A stretch of DNA of 64,000 nucleotides from Acanthosepion esculentum. Lineage: Eukaryota; Mollusca; Cephalopoda; Sepiida; Sepiidae. The position numbers and the translations under genes were made by a program. The stretch lies in the NCBI GenBank assembly GCA_964036315.1, contig OZ038517.1:23345162-23409161 (forward strand), given 5' to 3'. Shown here piece by piece: positions 23,076 through 37,100 of the stretch (its first letter is position 1; each line of letters starts with the position of its first letter). Below the pieces are notes generated by a model that made no database searches, had not been told where the DNA came from, and saw only the letters and a program-made list of their open reading frames with translations.

Positions 23076-26000
23076 GTAAATAATTATATTTTAAATTTCT
23101 TGTTATTGGGCTTGGGTAGATTATGTAATTTCTCTAGTGAAGAAGTTAACTTTCTGATCTATTTTGCTCCCCGAGATATATAAAATTGAGGCTTGTCCAA
23201 TCTGAATATGTAAAAAGTATTAATTTTTAGTATTTACATTAGTCAGACTATTGTCCTCATCTTTGTCGCCATATTTGTCACAACGTTTTGGCCGTTGTAC
23301 GCTCCGGCCTTCTTCAGGTGGTTGGAATTTCGAACTGAACCCTTTATTTCGATCACTGGGGTAGACTGTTCTAGTTCCAAGTTGGAACTAGAACAGTCTA
23401 CCCCAGTGATCGAAATTCCAACCACCTGAAGAAGGCCGGAGCGTACAACGGCCAAAACGTTGTGACAAATATGGCGACAAAGATGAGGACAATAGTCCGA
23501 CTAATGTAAATACTGTACATAATACCTCATCTCAGAAATATAGACGGACTATTAATTTTTAATAGGGATCCCAAAACAAAATTTTGTTTTCATTATACAG
23601 TGTAACCCGGATATAAGAGAGACCCGGATATGAGATTTTCTCTGGTCCCAAATTAGAGCCCGTGTTAATGTATATATAATAGACCAAACCCGGATATAAG
23701 AGACTTCTTCTCCGGTCCCGACAACTGTCTTATATCCGGGTTACACTGTATCTAAAAATTTATAATGCAGACATACAAAGCTTAGCAAAACATTAAAAAG
23801 TGTACCAAATTTATCTTGGTAGTTAAATTAGTAACTGAGTTATGGTATAACCCACTACCCTAGTGCTCTGGTCCAAATCCTGGTCAGCATTTGCTGATTG
23901 TTCAATCCACAACCTCTCTGCCACATTGTGATTTTTGATCTTGGGGTGACATAGATTGAATCTCATAGGAACTAGATGTATTGAATCACCCCAATGCTGG
24001 CCACACAAATGAAAATAATTTTTCCTGTAAATGGAATGGCGAGGGGAACTCATTGGTCAAATTCAACGATTTTATATAAATTTAGTATACAAATAGTCCA
24101 ACCCTTCTTGCATTAATCTATTAATGGCTCACTGGCTTTTAATTTGCTGGAAACAGTCTATCTGTAAGTTGGGCAAGTTTTGGTAGTAAAGTACTTGTTG
24201 GCACTTGTTCTCCAGTCATGTAATTTTCAGCAGCAAAGCAGTTGTTGGCTATTGTTCTCCAGACTTGACATGGTCTGAGTCTAGGTCTGGGCTTCAGCTC
24301 TCTGGCCTCAGTTCCAACTGCAACTACAGTTCAACATGCCCTAAGTGTCTTGCTTTTATGGACTCTAGCTCCAAGCTAGAGTAGGGTGGTGTTTTCCCCC
24401 AGTTTCTTAATTAATTAATCCAATTCTAACAAGGTTTCTTTGTTTAGAATTTTCTCTCGTGGTATTATGATTTTTAATTTTGGGAATTACCTCAGACTGC
24501 AGGGAGGGAGCACAGGATGTGCTCCTCCCTGTTGCTCCTACTTCCTCAGAGCCATATATCTCACCAGGACTTTGACCTGGCAGAGACAACTCTATCTTTC
24601 ACCTGAGATGATTCCTTTGGGCCTCTTTGTATCTGCCACTTTCACTGCGCTGTTGCTTACACCACCAACTGACTGGGTGGAGTTAACTCTTTCTTCACTT
24701 AACCTTCCAAGCCTTATTTTGGCAGTCATCTGGCAATTTTTTAAAAAAATTTATTTATTTTTTTAATTTTTTGACTGTTAACAATCTCACATCTGCTATA
24801 TTTAATGGTTGGGGAACTCTTTAGAATTCATCTTTATTTCCATAGTATGACCACTTTGGTGCTGGGCAGATACATGATTAATTTTTCCTTAACCACTTTC
24901 GGTCTGCACTGTGCTTAAAATAACTGAAGTATATTTCCCAGGGCCTATCCAAAATCCCATCGTTCATTGCCATCTCTCCCTGACTGGTCATTAATCAAAT
25001 CCTTAAGTTATCTTTGGGCTTTTATCTTTAGAAATCCCAAATAATTCCATATACTTTTCAACTCTGGCCAAGTCCAACGAAGGTCGATATACTGGTTAAA
25101 TAATCAATCAATCAACTCTGGCCAAGTGGAAATTATCCAGGTAGCTGTCATAAAAAGAAATATCTTCATTTGCATTTTTTATCAGCTGTCCTTGCTCCCA
25201 GGTAGAAAGAAAAATAGGCTTTTTCTTTTAGAATAAGATAGAAACATTTTCACTGCTTTTCTCAGTATATCTATCATTCTATCCTTTAACTCTTTTAGAC
25301 TGTTTCCAGCTTATATTTTTTTCACATTTAACCTTTTTTCTCCAGGCCACTTTGTCACAATGGTTATTCAAAGTACATTGAAACTTAGAAAATTTTCTAT
25401 CACACATGCTATTGTGCGAGACTTGGCCAGAAGCTAATTCAAGATGCAGACTTGAAAAATCATTATAAATATAGCATCATCTAGAGCATTATAAATGTCT
25501 GCTGTCTTAACTTTTGTAAATGTAGTACCATCTAGATTGCCTTAAAGTAATGATAATATTGAATGGGAACAATAATTATTAGATCAGCCTAACCATTGGA
25601 GAAAATAATTCAAGATTGAAATGTAATATTCAATAGGCCATGTCACTTTGGGATGTGGTCAATTAGTTATGGTTCTCTACAGCTTCATTATTTTGGATTC
25701 CTCTTAGCAATATTTGCTCTTTGTCTTTTTTGTACTTGTTACTTCATCCATTTGTTCAAACTTGTCAAGTAGTGTAGAGTAATTGGCCATTGTTAAATGT
25801 AATTGACAGAAATGTCCAACAAACAGAATTGACAAAGTTCTCAAGAAAACAAGAAAAAGAAAAGAACAGGGCAAAAAATAATATAAAGCAAGCAAATAAT
25901 ATTTGCAAGGCAAAGCAACAGTAATAAAGCAAAGAATGGTGTTAACATATGAAAGGGGGATACAAACAAGTGATCATGACATTCTGACTTCAAGACAAGA

Positions 26001-29000
26001 ATGAAAAGAAATATGGTGGATGAGACCAAGAAGTCGCCTATCTAGGAAGAAATCCCAGCATGCATCTGTATGTCTTGTCTATAAATTTGGGAAAGCATGT
26101 GTTTTTGCGGTCATTCCAATCAGGATTGCTTTTAATATGCCCTTTGAGTGTTACATTCTCCAAGCTGCCTTTCCTCATTGTGTTTTCAAAAATTCAGCTT
26201 TCTCTTTCTGATTGTTATCAAGTTTCTTTGTAATTCCTGTTCTCTTTTGAATTTATTCATTGCATGCCATGTCCATGGAATTCTCAACATTTTTATCGGT
26301 GAAACCACTTTAAATATAATAAACCATTTAAAAACAAAAAAACATTGGCAATGTTTAACCTTCATGTGTGAAAAAAAAATGTTATGCCAATAGGGTGGTT
26401 ATTCCTTTGAAACTGCTATTACTGTCTGACTTTTGACTCTTTCAGCAATGTTTATATACAAGATTATAAAAATATGTAAACCAAGTACAATGTGATATTT
26501 ATTATTTACCTTTTATAAAGATTTATTATTTAACAAATATAAAGAAATAAATTTACAAAGCTATCTTTTTATTCTAAAATTTATAAAAAATTACAAAATT
26601 ATCAAAATATTTAAGAGATGCACTCGACCTATTTTAGTGAATTTATGTGTCAAGAGCAAATGAAAGAAATTCCCAGAAAATGCATTTTTTTCAAAATTTA
26701 TAATTACAGTTACTTGTCATTAGGTACACTATTTACATTATTCAGATTATTGTCCTCATCTTTGTTGCCATATTTATTACAACGTTTTGGCTGTTGTACA
26801 CTCCAGCCTTCTTCAGTTGGTTGGAATGTCAAACTGAACCCTTTATTTTGCTCGCTGGGGTAGATTGTCCTAGTTCCATGTGCTATGTTTAACGGATGTC
26901 AGTTATCTCCTGTTAATTCCCCTCTCCAATTTCTCCACTGCCTTAACCGGGTATTGAACTCACACTCTTTTGGGTCCTGTCACTGGATCTAACTAACGCC
27001 TTTATCCACTGTGCCATGTGTTAATTAAATCCAGTGACAGGACCCTGAAGTAAATAGTGCACATAATACCTCATCTCAGAAATATAGACAGATATTGTCA
27101 TTAGGTGTTTATTTAAATTTTCTTGTTCAGACACTTTTATAAATTTATGAATAAAGAATTCTTTTCATATTTATTTCTTTATAAAATGGTAAATAATACT
27201 TCATCATAGATAGTTCACATAATCTTGTAAGTATAAAATTGTTCTTGTAAATCAGCAATCTAATGAATAAATAGTTTTTAATATCTTTGTTGTCAATTCT
27301 GAAGAATAGAGATGATGTATAAATCCCCTGGTTTTATTAAAATTCTAATCATCGCTTCTTAAAAACTATAAACATTGCTGCAGGAGTCAAAAGTGTATAC
27401 TGTAATAGTGGTGTTAAGGGAATAACTAGCCTTTTGACACACTTTCTTTTTGTGGGGGGTGTTATAAAGGTTAAACTTTGCCAGAAGATTTTTATTTTTT
27501 CATTTCTATTTTTAAGAAATCGAAACTTACCAAAGTAACACTCTTTCAAATTTCTACAGCTTAATGAGTTCATTTTATGATGAAAGCAAATTTTTTGTTT
27601 TCATTTTACTTGGTCTCAGATTGAATTGGGTTGATCTTGTCAAGATTTGGGATATCAGATGGTGTCAAAACAGAAATCTGTTTGATGAATAATTCTATGA
27701 TAAATACTTTTAGAAAACCTATCAAGGTAAATGCAGGTGAAAAAAACAAATAAAAAGCCTCACATTAAAACAACAACAAAAAAGAAATAATGCTAACATT
27801 TAATCCATTTTGAGAAAAGGTTCCTATTATCTACCTGATTAATGAAAACAAATAGTACAGAATTTGAAATACTGAAACAGTCTTTTTTTGTAATTCACTT
27901 CCAAATATTTTCTGATGAAATCCAATAAATACATCACGTATTAAATTTATAAACATTCTCTTATTTGTTCCTTATTTAATCACACAAGAGAAAGTGACAT
28001 GGTTGCATTCTTCTCAAAAAACAGTTGAATAACCCCGACTTTGTACATAGAATAATTCTTACAAAATAACTAAAATTAAGACAATCAATCTTATTTTCTG
28101 TCTTAATTCTTGTTCTTTTATTGCCTTCTCATCTTAACAGAATATTTTTTCATACTATCTAACACTTGATAACCCCTTGTGTCTTAGTGGCTTCGTTGCC
28201 TTGCTTAGGGTGAAATGATTAGAAAAAACAGACAAAAAAAACAAAACAAAGGAAAACTATTTCTTTCTGTCTGTGTAATCTGGTTCTTCAGGACATGGAC
28301 GATCATTGTTCTCCACAGCTTCCTTTCTTCTGTTGTTTTCAACAATGCTTTCTATTATGACTTCACTTCATTTTCATGGTATGTGTCACTCTTGCCACTT
28401 GCAGAAAATTGCCAAGTCGATTACTTATTGCTTTTTTTTTTTTTTGTTGTTTTTGTTTTCTGTGTGTCTCTGAGTGTCAAATTCTCCAGGTCTTCTTTCT
28501 TCATATGTCCCAATCATTTCTCTTTCTGGTTGTTAGTAACAGTTTCTTTATAGTTCCTGTTCTCTTTGAAACTTCTTTGTTTGTCTATAGTATTTTCAAC
28601 ATCTATCAGTAGAATCACATTAAATGTAATACATGATATAAATCTTCTTTCGGTAGGATTTTTAAGCCTTTTTTCCAGATTTCTACAGATTAATTTTGTA
28701 TTAAATTGATGATAAAAGGAAAAATTTGTTCTTTTTTTTTTTACTTTGTCTCATAACTCCTCATCCCAGAAATTCAGAGAAATTATCATTATTTATTCTA
28801 TTAACATTCAGACTATTGTCCTCATCTTTGTTGATATCACAATGTTTCGGCAGTTGTGCCCCCCAGCCTTCATTAGGTGTATATTGATCTGGGTAACCTA
28901 CAGGGAATTCTGAACTGAGCCCTTTATTAAATCTACAGGAATAGACTGCTCTCTTTCCACTGCCCATATCTAGGGATATCTCCTCTAGTTCTTGATAATA

Positions 29001-31074
29001 GACATGGACAGTGGAACAAGAACAGTCTACAGATTAATGTAGAAAATATTAGTGTCTTTTTTGCGATAAAAAAACTCATTGTTTTGGGATTTCTTTCAAA
29101 AATCAAATAATTGTCGGATTTTAATGAAACTTTTCAAAATTATTCACAAATGAATAAAATTATTATTTTTTACATGTTACTGCCCCCCCCCCACACACTT
29201 AATTTTATGAAATTTCAAGAAATTAAAATTCCAGCCGCTTCATATTTATATTAGTTAAAACAGGACTCCTTGGAGAATTTAAATCCTCAATTTTCTTTCG
29301 TGAAACAGAAACACCACTTACTGAAAATCTGCTCTGAATAGTAAAATAAAAAATGCGATAACACGAAGACATTATTAAATTAGAAAAGATTTTAATTGCT
29401 TTTATAAATACAACATATTAAGGACACTATTGTTTTAATAAAAAAATTTTTTTCAATGAATGATGAATTTTTACAAGAATTGTTTTCATATTTTTAAAAA
29501 ATTTTAATTTAAATAATTAAGTTTTAAATCTTTTAAAATTTTGTATTTCACTCTTTTACATGATAGTATTAAGTAAAAACTATATTAACTAATCATAAAT
29601 GGGAAAGCTTAGTACAATCTATCAAGCACAAGTACTTTAAGAATTTTTGAATTTTTTTTTTGTGTATAAACATGTCAATTTTTGTAGATACAGCTGTTCA
29701 TACACAACATTATCATAAAATAAGAGTGATAACTATAGTAAATTTACAGCCAGAAAGTGTCTACAATTTAGTAAGATATTAGATTATGGAGAATATTTTG
29801 CTACATTTTTAAGATTACTGAGTATTTAAAAAATTATGAAAAAGAGACTCGCATTATATTCTTCAATTATTGTGGTGGGGTGTGGTGGGACTTTAACCAT
29901 TTTAAAGAACCCACTCCCCCATAGAAAAACATCCATCTCTCATCAAGCTGTCAACATTTTAAATAAACAGCTACTGCTGTGTTAAAAACTGCATTTCTGT
30001 GATATTTTAAACTTAAAGTAAATATTTGTTTCAAATCAGATTAATTATACTTTAAATAAGCTAATATTGCTCAAATAAAGTTTATGAAAAGTATATTTTA
30101 TTTCTGGAATATTTTTAATAAAGTAAATTACATTGTGATAAAACAGGCTAAAAATAACTCTGAAATTAGATTTTTTTAGCAAAAGAAAAAAAAAAAAACT
30201 CCTTCCAGTCAATTTAATTTCAGTTTTGAAATAGAGCAAAGTATTTTGTGTATTAGAAATATTAAATTTAATCTATTAGCTTGAAATCAAAGCCAAAATA
30301 AAAGCTTCAAGAAAATTTTTCATTTTCAAAAATTCATCTTAAACCTTAAGTATCATGTTTTCTGTGGAGGTAGCTAAAATTTACTTGTGTTGCTATGTTC
30401 CTGTCTGTCGTTATGGTCAGGTTGTGGAACATTGGATATTTTTAACTTGAAGGTCTGTTCTTTTTAAATCAAACATATATTCGTTTTCATATTGGCTTAT
30501 TCATCGCATTTTCATTGATTCTTTCAATTCTCTCTTTTTCCAATTGCATTCTCTATTATTCTCACATTATTTTGCAGCAATTGGTGAACTCTTGCCTTTT
30601 CCTTTCATATAGGATAGCTAAGCCGTACCAGATTTCATTATTCTTATTTCTTTCTTTCTTTTTTGGCTGTCCTTCAAACTGAATTTGACTTTGAATGTTC
30701 TTTCTTGCTATACCTGCATGTAACAGTGTTGTGTACAATAAGTTTATGACTTCTTTTTCTAACCCTATGTTCCTGTGTCATCAATCAATGAACAAAGACA
30801 TGAATTTGTTGAAGTTCTTGAAAAAGGTCACACCCAGACCAAAAATTTGATTTTATCATATAAGCAGTAAGGGTAAAAAATGTAAATATTTCAGAAGCTT
30901 TATTTTTCAATTTACTAATGATGTAATTGGATAGTACTTAAGTATTTTTAATGCATTTAACATTTTATAGCATGACATACAAACTTACAAATAAACAAAA
31001 ACAAGTTCTAGAAGGTCCCATAAGTCATAGTACTACTATAATTGTATACAATTTTAGCAACTTCGTGTTGTGGG

Positions 31075-31109
<35 letters not shown>

Positions 31110-34100
31110 ACAATAGGTTAAATACAACAAATTTCCGTCCTGGGTAAGATGATAAAAAATATCTGACAGGAGGTTTTGAGTAGCATTTTTTAAAAAAGTA
31201 TCGCTGGTAATATTTTTTTTTTCTCAAATTTTTTCTTAATTGCTGGTGTTCCCAGGTCCCCCCTGATGTGGGGTGGTAGCACCTGTCAGGGTCCCGACTA
31301 TGGGTAAATATTTAACTCCTCAAAAGGGGGTCAAAACACTGTGAAAGTATAAAAATAGGTTTTAATACCAACAATACGTTTTTCGAAAAACTATTACCTG
31401 CAATGAATTTTTGAAGAAAAAATTATTCCCTGCAATACGTTTTTGAAAAAAAAAATATTACCATCAATAAAAATCTTGTTGGCATTAAATGGTTGATATG
31501 CTGTAAATATGAACCAAACAACAAATTTGATAGGTGAATTATGCAAAATAGGAAAAGACAAAATTATTTGTACAGTATGAAAAATAAAAAAAATTGAACA
31601 ATTTTTACAATTTTAATAGTCAATATCATGGCCTCTCATCTTTATAACTTGCTACAATTGTTTTCTAAAGTTTTTGATGAGATTTGAACAAGTCTTTTCT
31701 GGGATTTTTACCATTCTTCAATGGTTACACGTTCTACTACCTGAAGGTTTTTGGTGACTGATGATTTATTTGAACTTTCAATTCTTGCCATAGATTTTCA
31801 ATAAGATTCAAGTCAGAAGTCATTGAAGGCCATGGCAGAATTGTAATCTTTTTCTAAAGCCATGCAAACACTGATTTTGACATGTGTTTGGGATCATCTT
31901 GCTGGAAAGTAAATTGCCAATTTAGATAAAGATTTTGCACTGATAATTGTAGATTTTCATAGAGAATTTTGATATAGTCTGCAGATTTTATTCCTCTTAC
32001 TGCAATTAATTGTCTGGTCCCTCTTGAGCTAAAACAACCCCAAAACGTCATCAAGCCACCTTCATATTTTAATGTTGCCACTGTGTTCTTTGGGAGGAAA
32101 GCATCACCTTTCTTACTCCAAATCTTCTGTATATCATCATCATGTCCAAAAAGTTGAATTTTTGTTTCATCACTCCATAGTAGTCGTTCCCAAAAGCAAT
32201 TTTCTTTGTCCAAGAACGTTTTGGCAGAATTAAACCGAGCAACCATGTGGCATGATTTGTGAAGAGGCGTTTGTTGTGGTCAGTTTTCACACAACCTATT
32301 TCTATTTAAACAATATTGTATTGTGCAAGTACTTATGCTGATACCCATTCATTGATATCCAAACGGTTGGCAACAGCTTTCATAACAACTCTTGGGCTTA
32401 TATTAACCTATTTACACAGTTTTCATGCAGTTCTTTGTGACAATTTGGGTTTTCTTCCACACCCAGGCAAATCCTCTGTCATGCTAAACTGTTTAAAACT
32501 TCTTTATAATGGACTGTACAAGAGATCTAGAGATGGCTAACTGGTTTGAAATAGTGCTGTAACTATTGCCTGACTTGTGGAAGTTAATAATTCTCTATTT
32601 CAAATCAACACTAAGCTCTTTTGTTTTCCCTATCATGTTGTTAACATAAGAATAACAATGGTGACACTCTATGCACTCTGTGATATTTTTTGCTGGAATT
32701 ATCACAAGTAATCTACTGAATAAATAGTCTAGAAGGCTTCACTGATAAAATAATTATGTAAATTACTTGTACTTGTAATCAATTTAAAATATTTTCTACT
32801 GTACGAATAATTTTGTCTTTTCCTATTTTGCATAATTTACCAATCAAATTTGTTGTATTTTTGTTCTGAAAATTGAGTTTTATATTCTTTTTATTTTGTG
32901 CTTAATAACATATAAAAAACCTGGCATCATATGTGCATTAGATTCTGAGAAGTGGATAAAAATATTCAAAATTGATGGGTGTATGAATAATTTTGTCATT
33001 GACTGTATCTTGTCTATTTCCAAAGGTTGGTAAAATAAAATTATATTAAAAAACGGGTTAGAAAAAAGAATTGTTCATAAAAATGTATTTTATAATCAAT
33101 TTGTTCCTTGTTTAAGAGAAAAATATTTGTGACAAATTTCTTAATGACATTTTTAGTGAGTTTCTTATGTTAAAATAGTTCAACTACACCACATTGTTTT
33201 CTTTTTGCAATATATTTTAAAGAGCAGTTGTAAGATGTCAAATTTATTAAACTTAATTATGACATTAACATTCTGTGGCCAAATTCTTAATAATCAACAA
33301 TTTTTCGTTAACTTAGCAGTGTGCAAAATTACATTTCTGTTTTTGTAGGATGGTAAAATTAAAATTCTACATACAATTTTTTTATATACCTGTTAGAAAA
33401 ATACAAATTCATAAAACTAAACTTTATAATTATGTTCATTGTTAGAAAAAACAATATCAGAGGGGGGGGGAATGAACTTTCTGATGAAATTTTAAATTTT
33501 TTGTCAATTTCATACTGAAAAAGTTTCTTTTTAATTTCTATAAATGCAATTTGAAAGAAAAGAAAATACATAAACTTTAGTCGTACTTCAATGTCTTCGT
33601 CCATTAGCATTCAACAGGTTCAAACCTGCCTCGTAAATATTGGTTCTCAAAATCTCACTGTTTGTGGTCAAAGTCTCATTGTTTGTGTGACTTCCTGTGT
33701 TTATTTGCGATGATGTCATATATTATGATAGAGTATACATGGGGCAGGTTACAACAGGTTGAGCATTGAGAGCCAATATTTACGGGGCAGGTTTGAGAGT
33801 GTTCAATACTAAAGTGTTAAATCATAAACTCGAGTTAATTTAAGGGTAAATAGAATTTTTTTTTATTTAAAGACTAAATTGTAATTTATGTTTCTCCAGT
33901 CACAGACCCCAGACCTGTTATATGTATCACATTCTTTCCAATACATCCATGGAGCCAGCTGATATTTAGTACAATAACTATTCTTCAGAGTAACAATTAT
34001 TCCGTAAGTGTAGCAGGTTTCTACTAATTGTGAAAATATTTTTCACTGCATTCTTGTACTAAAACTCACTGGCTGTTAAAAAGTGTGTGTACCATATTTT

Positions 34101-37100
34101 TTTGTGTATAATACAACTTTACTATAATATGACCCCACATTTCAGAAGTTAAAAACATGGAACAAATTACATCCTTGAGCATAATATGACCCCCGTGTTT
34201 CTGAAGCTAAAAAACGGGAATAAATTACATCCTGTAGTACAGCTATCCCTTTGTAAATGTTTTCTGAAAGGTTGGAAATTATCCATTAAAACCTTAATGT
34301 CATATATTTATAATTTGTGACGATATTAAAGAATAGAAATGAACCATATATTTAGTCATTGCAAGTTTCTTTTATTTTCCATTTGAAAACTTGCTTTTGA
34401 ATTTTTGTGGAAAATTGCTAACTAGATATACCCAGTAATACATTTTAAGGTTTTAATTAATCTATCACACTTTTCTGTTTGATATAACTTTATTATATTT
34501 CTATACATTAATAAACTAAAAATAAAAATATTGCCTTCCATTAAGAATGAAGAGAGATCACTTTGTAAAAAAAACAAGAAAATCCAAATATAAATAAACT
34601 TTATCTTATGAGCAAAACTGAGTGTGGGGTCCAGCTATGGGCAAACAAAAACAAAACCTGATGAAAGTATAAAAATACCTATTTATGGTAAAATGACCAA
34701 CAATACATTTTATCTGTAGTTGGAGGCATACAATTGCATTCAAAATATCTTTAGTTGGAGGCATGCCATTGCGTTCGAGATATGTCCACTTGGAGGCATG
34801 CCATTGCGTTCGAGATATGTCCACTTGGAGGCATGCCATTGCGTTCGAGATATGTCCACTTGGAGGCATGCCATTGCGTTCGAGATATGTCCACTTGGAG
34901 GCATGCCATTGCGTTCGAGATATGTCCACTTGGAGGCATGCCATTGCGTTCGAGATATGTCCACTTGGAGGCATGCCATTGCGTTCGAGATATGTCCACT
35001 TGGAGGCATGCCATTGCGTTCGAGATATGTCCACTTGGAGGCATGCCATTGCGTTCGAGATATGTCCACTTGGAGGCATGCCATTGCGTTCGAGATATGT
35101 CCACTTGGAGGCATGCCATTGCGTTCGAGATATGTCCACTTGGAGGCATGCCATTGCGTTCGAGATATGTCCACTTGGAGGCATGCCATTGCGTTCGAGA
35201 TATGTCCACTTGGAGGCATGCCATTGCGTTCGAGATATGTCCACTTGGAGGCATGCCATTGCGTTCGAGATATGTCCACTTGGAGGCATGCCATTGCGTT
35301 CGAGATATGTCCACTTGGAGGCATGCCATTGCGTTCGAGATATGTCCACTTGGAGGCATGCCATTGCGTTCGAGATATGTCCACTTGGAGGCATGCCATT
35401 GCGTTCGAGATATGTCCACTTGGAGGCATGCCATTGCGTTCGAGATATGTCCACTTGGAGGCATGCCATTGCGTTCGAGATATGTCCACTTGGAGGCATG
35501 CCATTGCGTTCGAGATATGTCCACTTGGAGGCATGCCATTGCGTTCGAGATATGTCCACTTGGAGGCATGCCATTGCGTTCGAGATATGTCCACTTGGAG
35601 GCATGCCATTGCGTTCGAGATATGTCCACTTGGAGGCATGCCATTGCGTTCGAGATATGTCCACTTGGAGGCATGCCATTGCGTTCGAGATATGTCCACT
35701 TGGAGGCATGCCATTGCGTTCGAGATATGTCCACTTGGAGGCATGCCATTGCGTTCGAGATATGTCCACTTGGAGGCATGCCATTGCGTTCGAGATATGT
35801 CCACTTGGAGGCATGCCATTGCGTTCGAGATATGTCCACTTGGAGGCATGCCATTGCGTTCGAGATATGTCCACTTGGAGGCATGCCATTGCGTTCGAGA
35901 TATGTCCACTTGGAGGCATGCCATTGCGTTCGAGATATGTCCACTTGGAGGCATGCCATTGCGTTCGAGATATGTCCACTTGGAGGCATGCCATTGCGTT
36001 CGAGATATGTCCACTTGGAGGCATGCCATTGCGTTCGAGATATGTCCACTTGGAGGCATGCCATTGCGTTCGAGATATGTCCACTTGGAGGCATGCCATT
36101 GCGTTCGAGATATGTCCACTTGGAGGCATGCCATTGCGTTCGAGATATGTCCACTTGGAGGCATGCCATTGCGTTCGAGATATGTCCACTTGGAGGCATG
36201 CCATTGCGTTCGAGATATGTCCACTTGGAGGCATGCCATTGCGTTCGAGATATGTCCACTTGGAGGCATGCCATTGCGTTCGAGATATGTCCACTTGGAG
36301 GCATGCCATTGCGTTCGAGATATGTCCACTTGGAGGCATGCCATTGCGTTCGAGATATGTCCACTTGGAGGCATGCCATTGCGTTCGAGATATGTCCACT
36401 TGGAGGCATGCCATTGCGTTCGAGATATGTCCACTTGGAGGCATGCCATTGCGTTCGAGATATGTCCACTTGGAGGCATGCCATTGCGTTCGAGATATGT
36501 CCACTTGGAGGCATGCCATTGCGTTCGAGATATGTCCACTTGGAGGCATGCCATTGCGTTCGAGATATGTCCACTTGGAGGCATGCCATTGCGTTCGAGA
36601 TAAATTTATATATATTTAATAACTTGGACCGATTTTAAATGTGAATTAAGTTTAAAATCAGTCTAAGTTATTGGAACACCTTTTAGTTGAAGGCATGCCA
36701 TTGTGTTCAAGATATTTAGATTTTGGCATTAAATAACCCACAGATTGATAGGTTGCTAAATAATATCAACCAACCAAAATCTAAATATTTAGATTCCACC
36801 ATTAAATAACCCATAGAGGTGTTATGATGCTAAACAATATCAACCAAACCAAAACTCAGTGTATTAGCAATCTTGCTGTTTCAAGTAAGTTTTTAAGCTG
36901 AGTAAATTTTCTGAAAAGCTGTACTTCTGTATAATATGACCCCCCCACCAATTTTTAGCCTTTAATTCTTGTTCAAAATTTCTTGTATGATGCATAAGAA
37001 AATATGGTAATGTATTTCTTACAGCATAATCCATTTTCCATGCTTTTTTACAGTCAAAATCTCTTTTAGTATATTTGAATTGTAAAAACATAAATTCTTG

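Larger units (their letters stand above)
34090..37009. mobile_element. composite region bounded by short inverted ends, containing R1 copy b
   Basis: Left end taccatatttttttgtgtat and right end (reverse complement) taccatattttcttatgcat. Next to each end lies ataatatgacccc (34133, 34189, 36930). This looks like one transposon split by insertion and growth of R1 sequence at about 34610-36860. Confidence 0.5.

Noticed and set aside
23243..23455. 70-codon minus ORF
   Set aside because: It reads through the mirrored SINE; both halves encode no known domain.
34755..36602. CRISPR array
   Set aside because: The 35-bp units abut directly with no spacers, the context is an animal intron, and there are no cas genes. 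It is a tandem minisatellite.
34606..36638. Large repeat proteins of more than 600 residues on both strands
   Set aside because: All frames come from a stop-free 35-mer read in rotating phase. There is no independent coding signal or conserved start.
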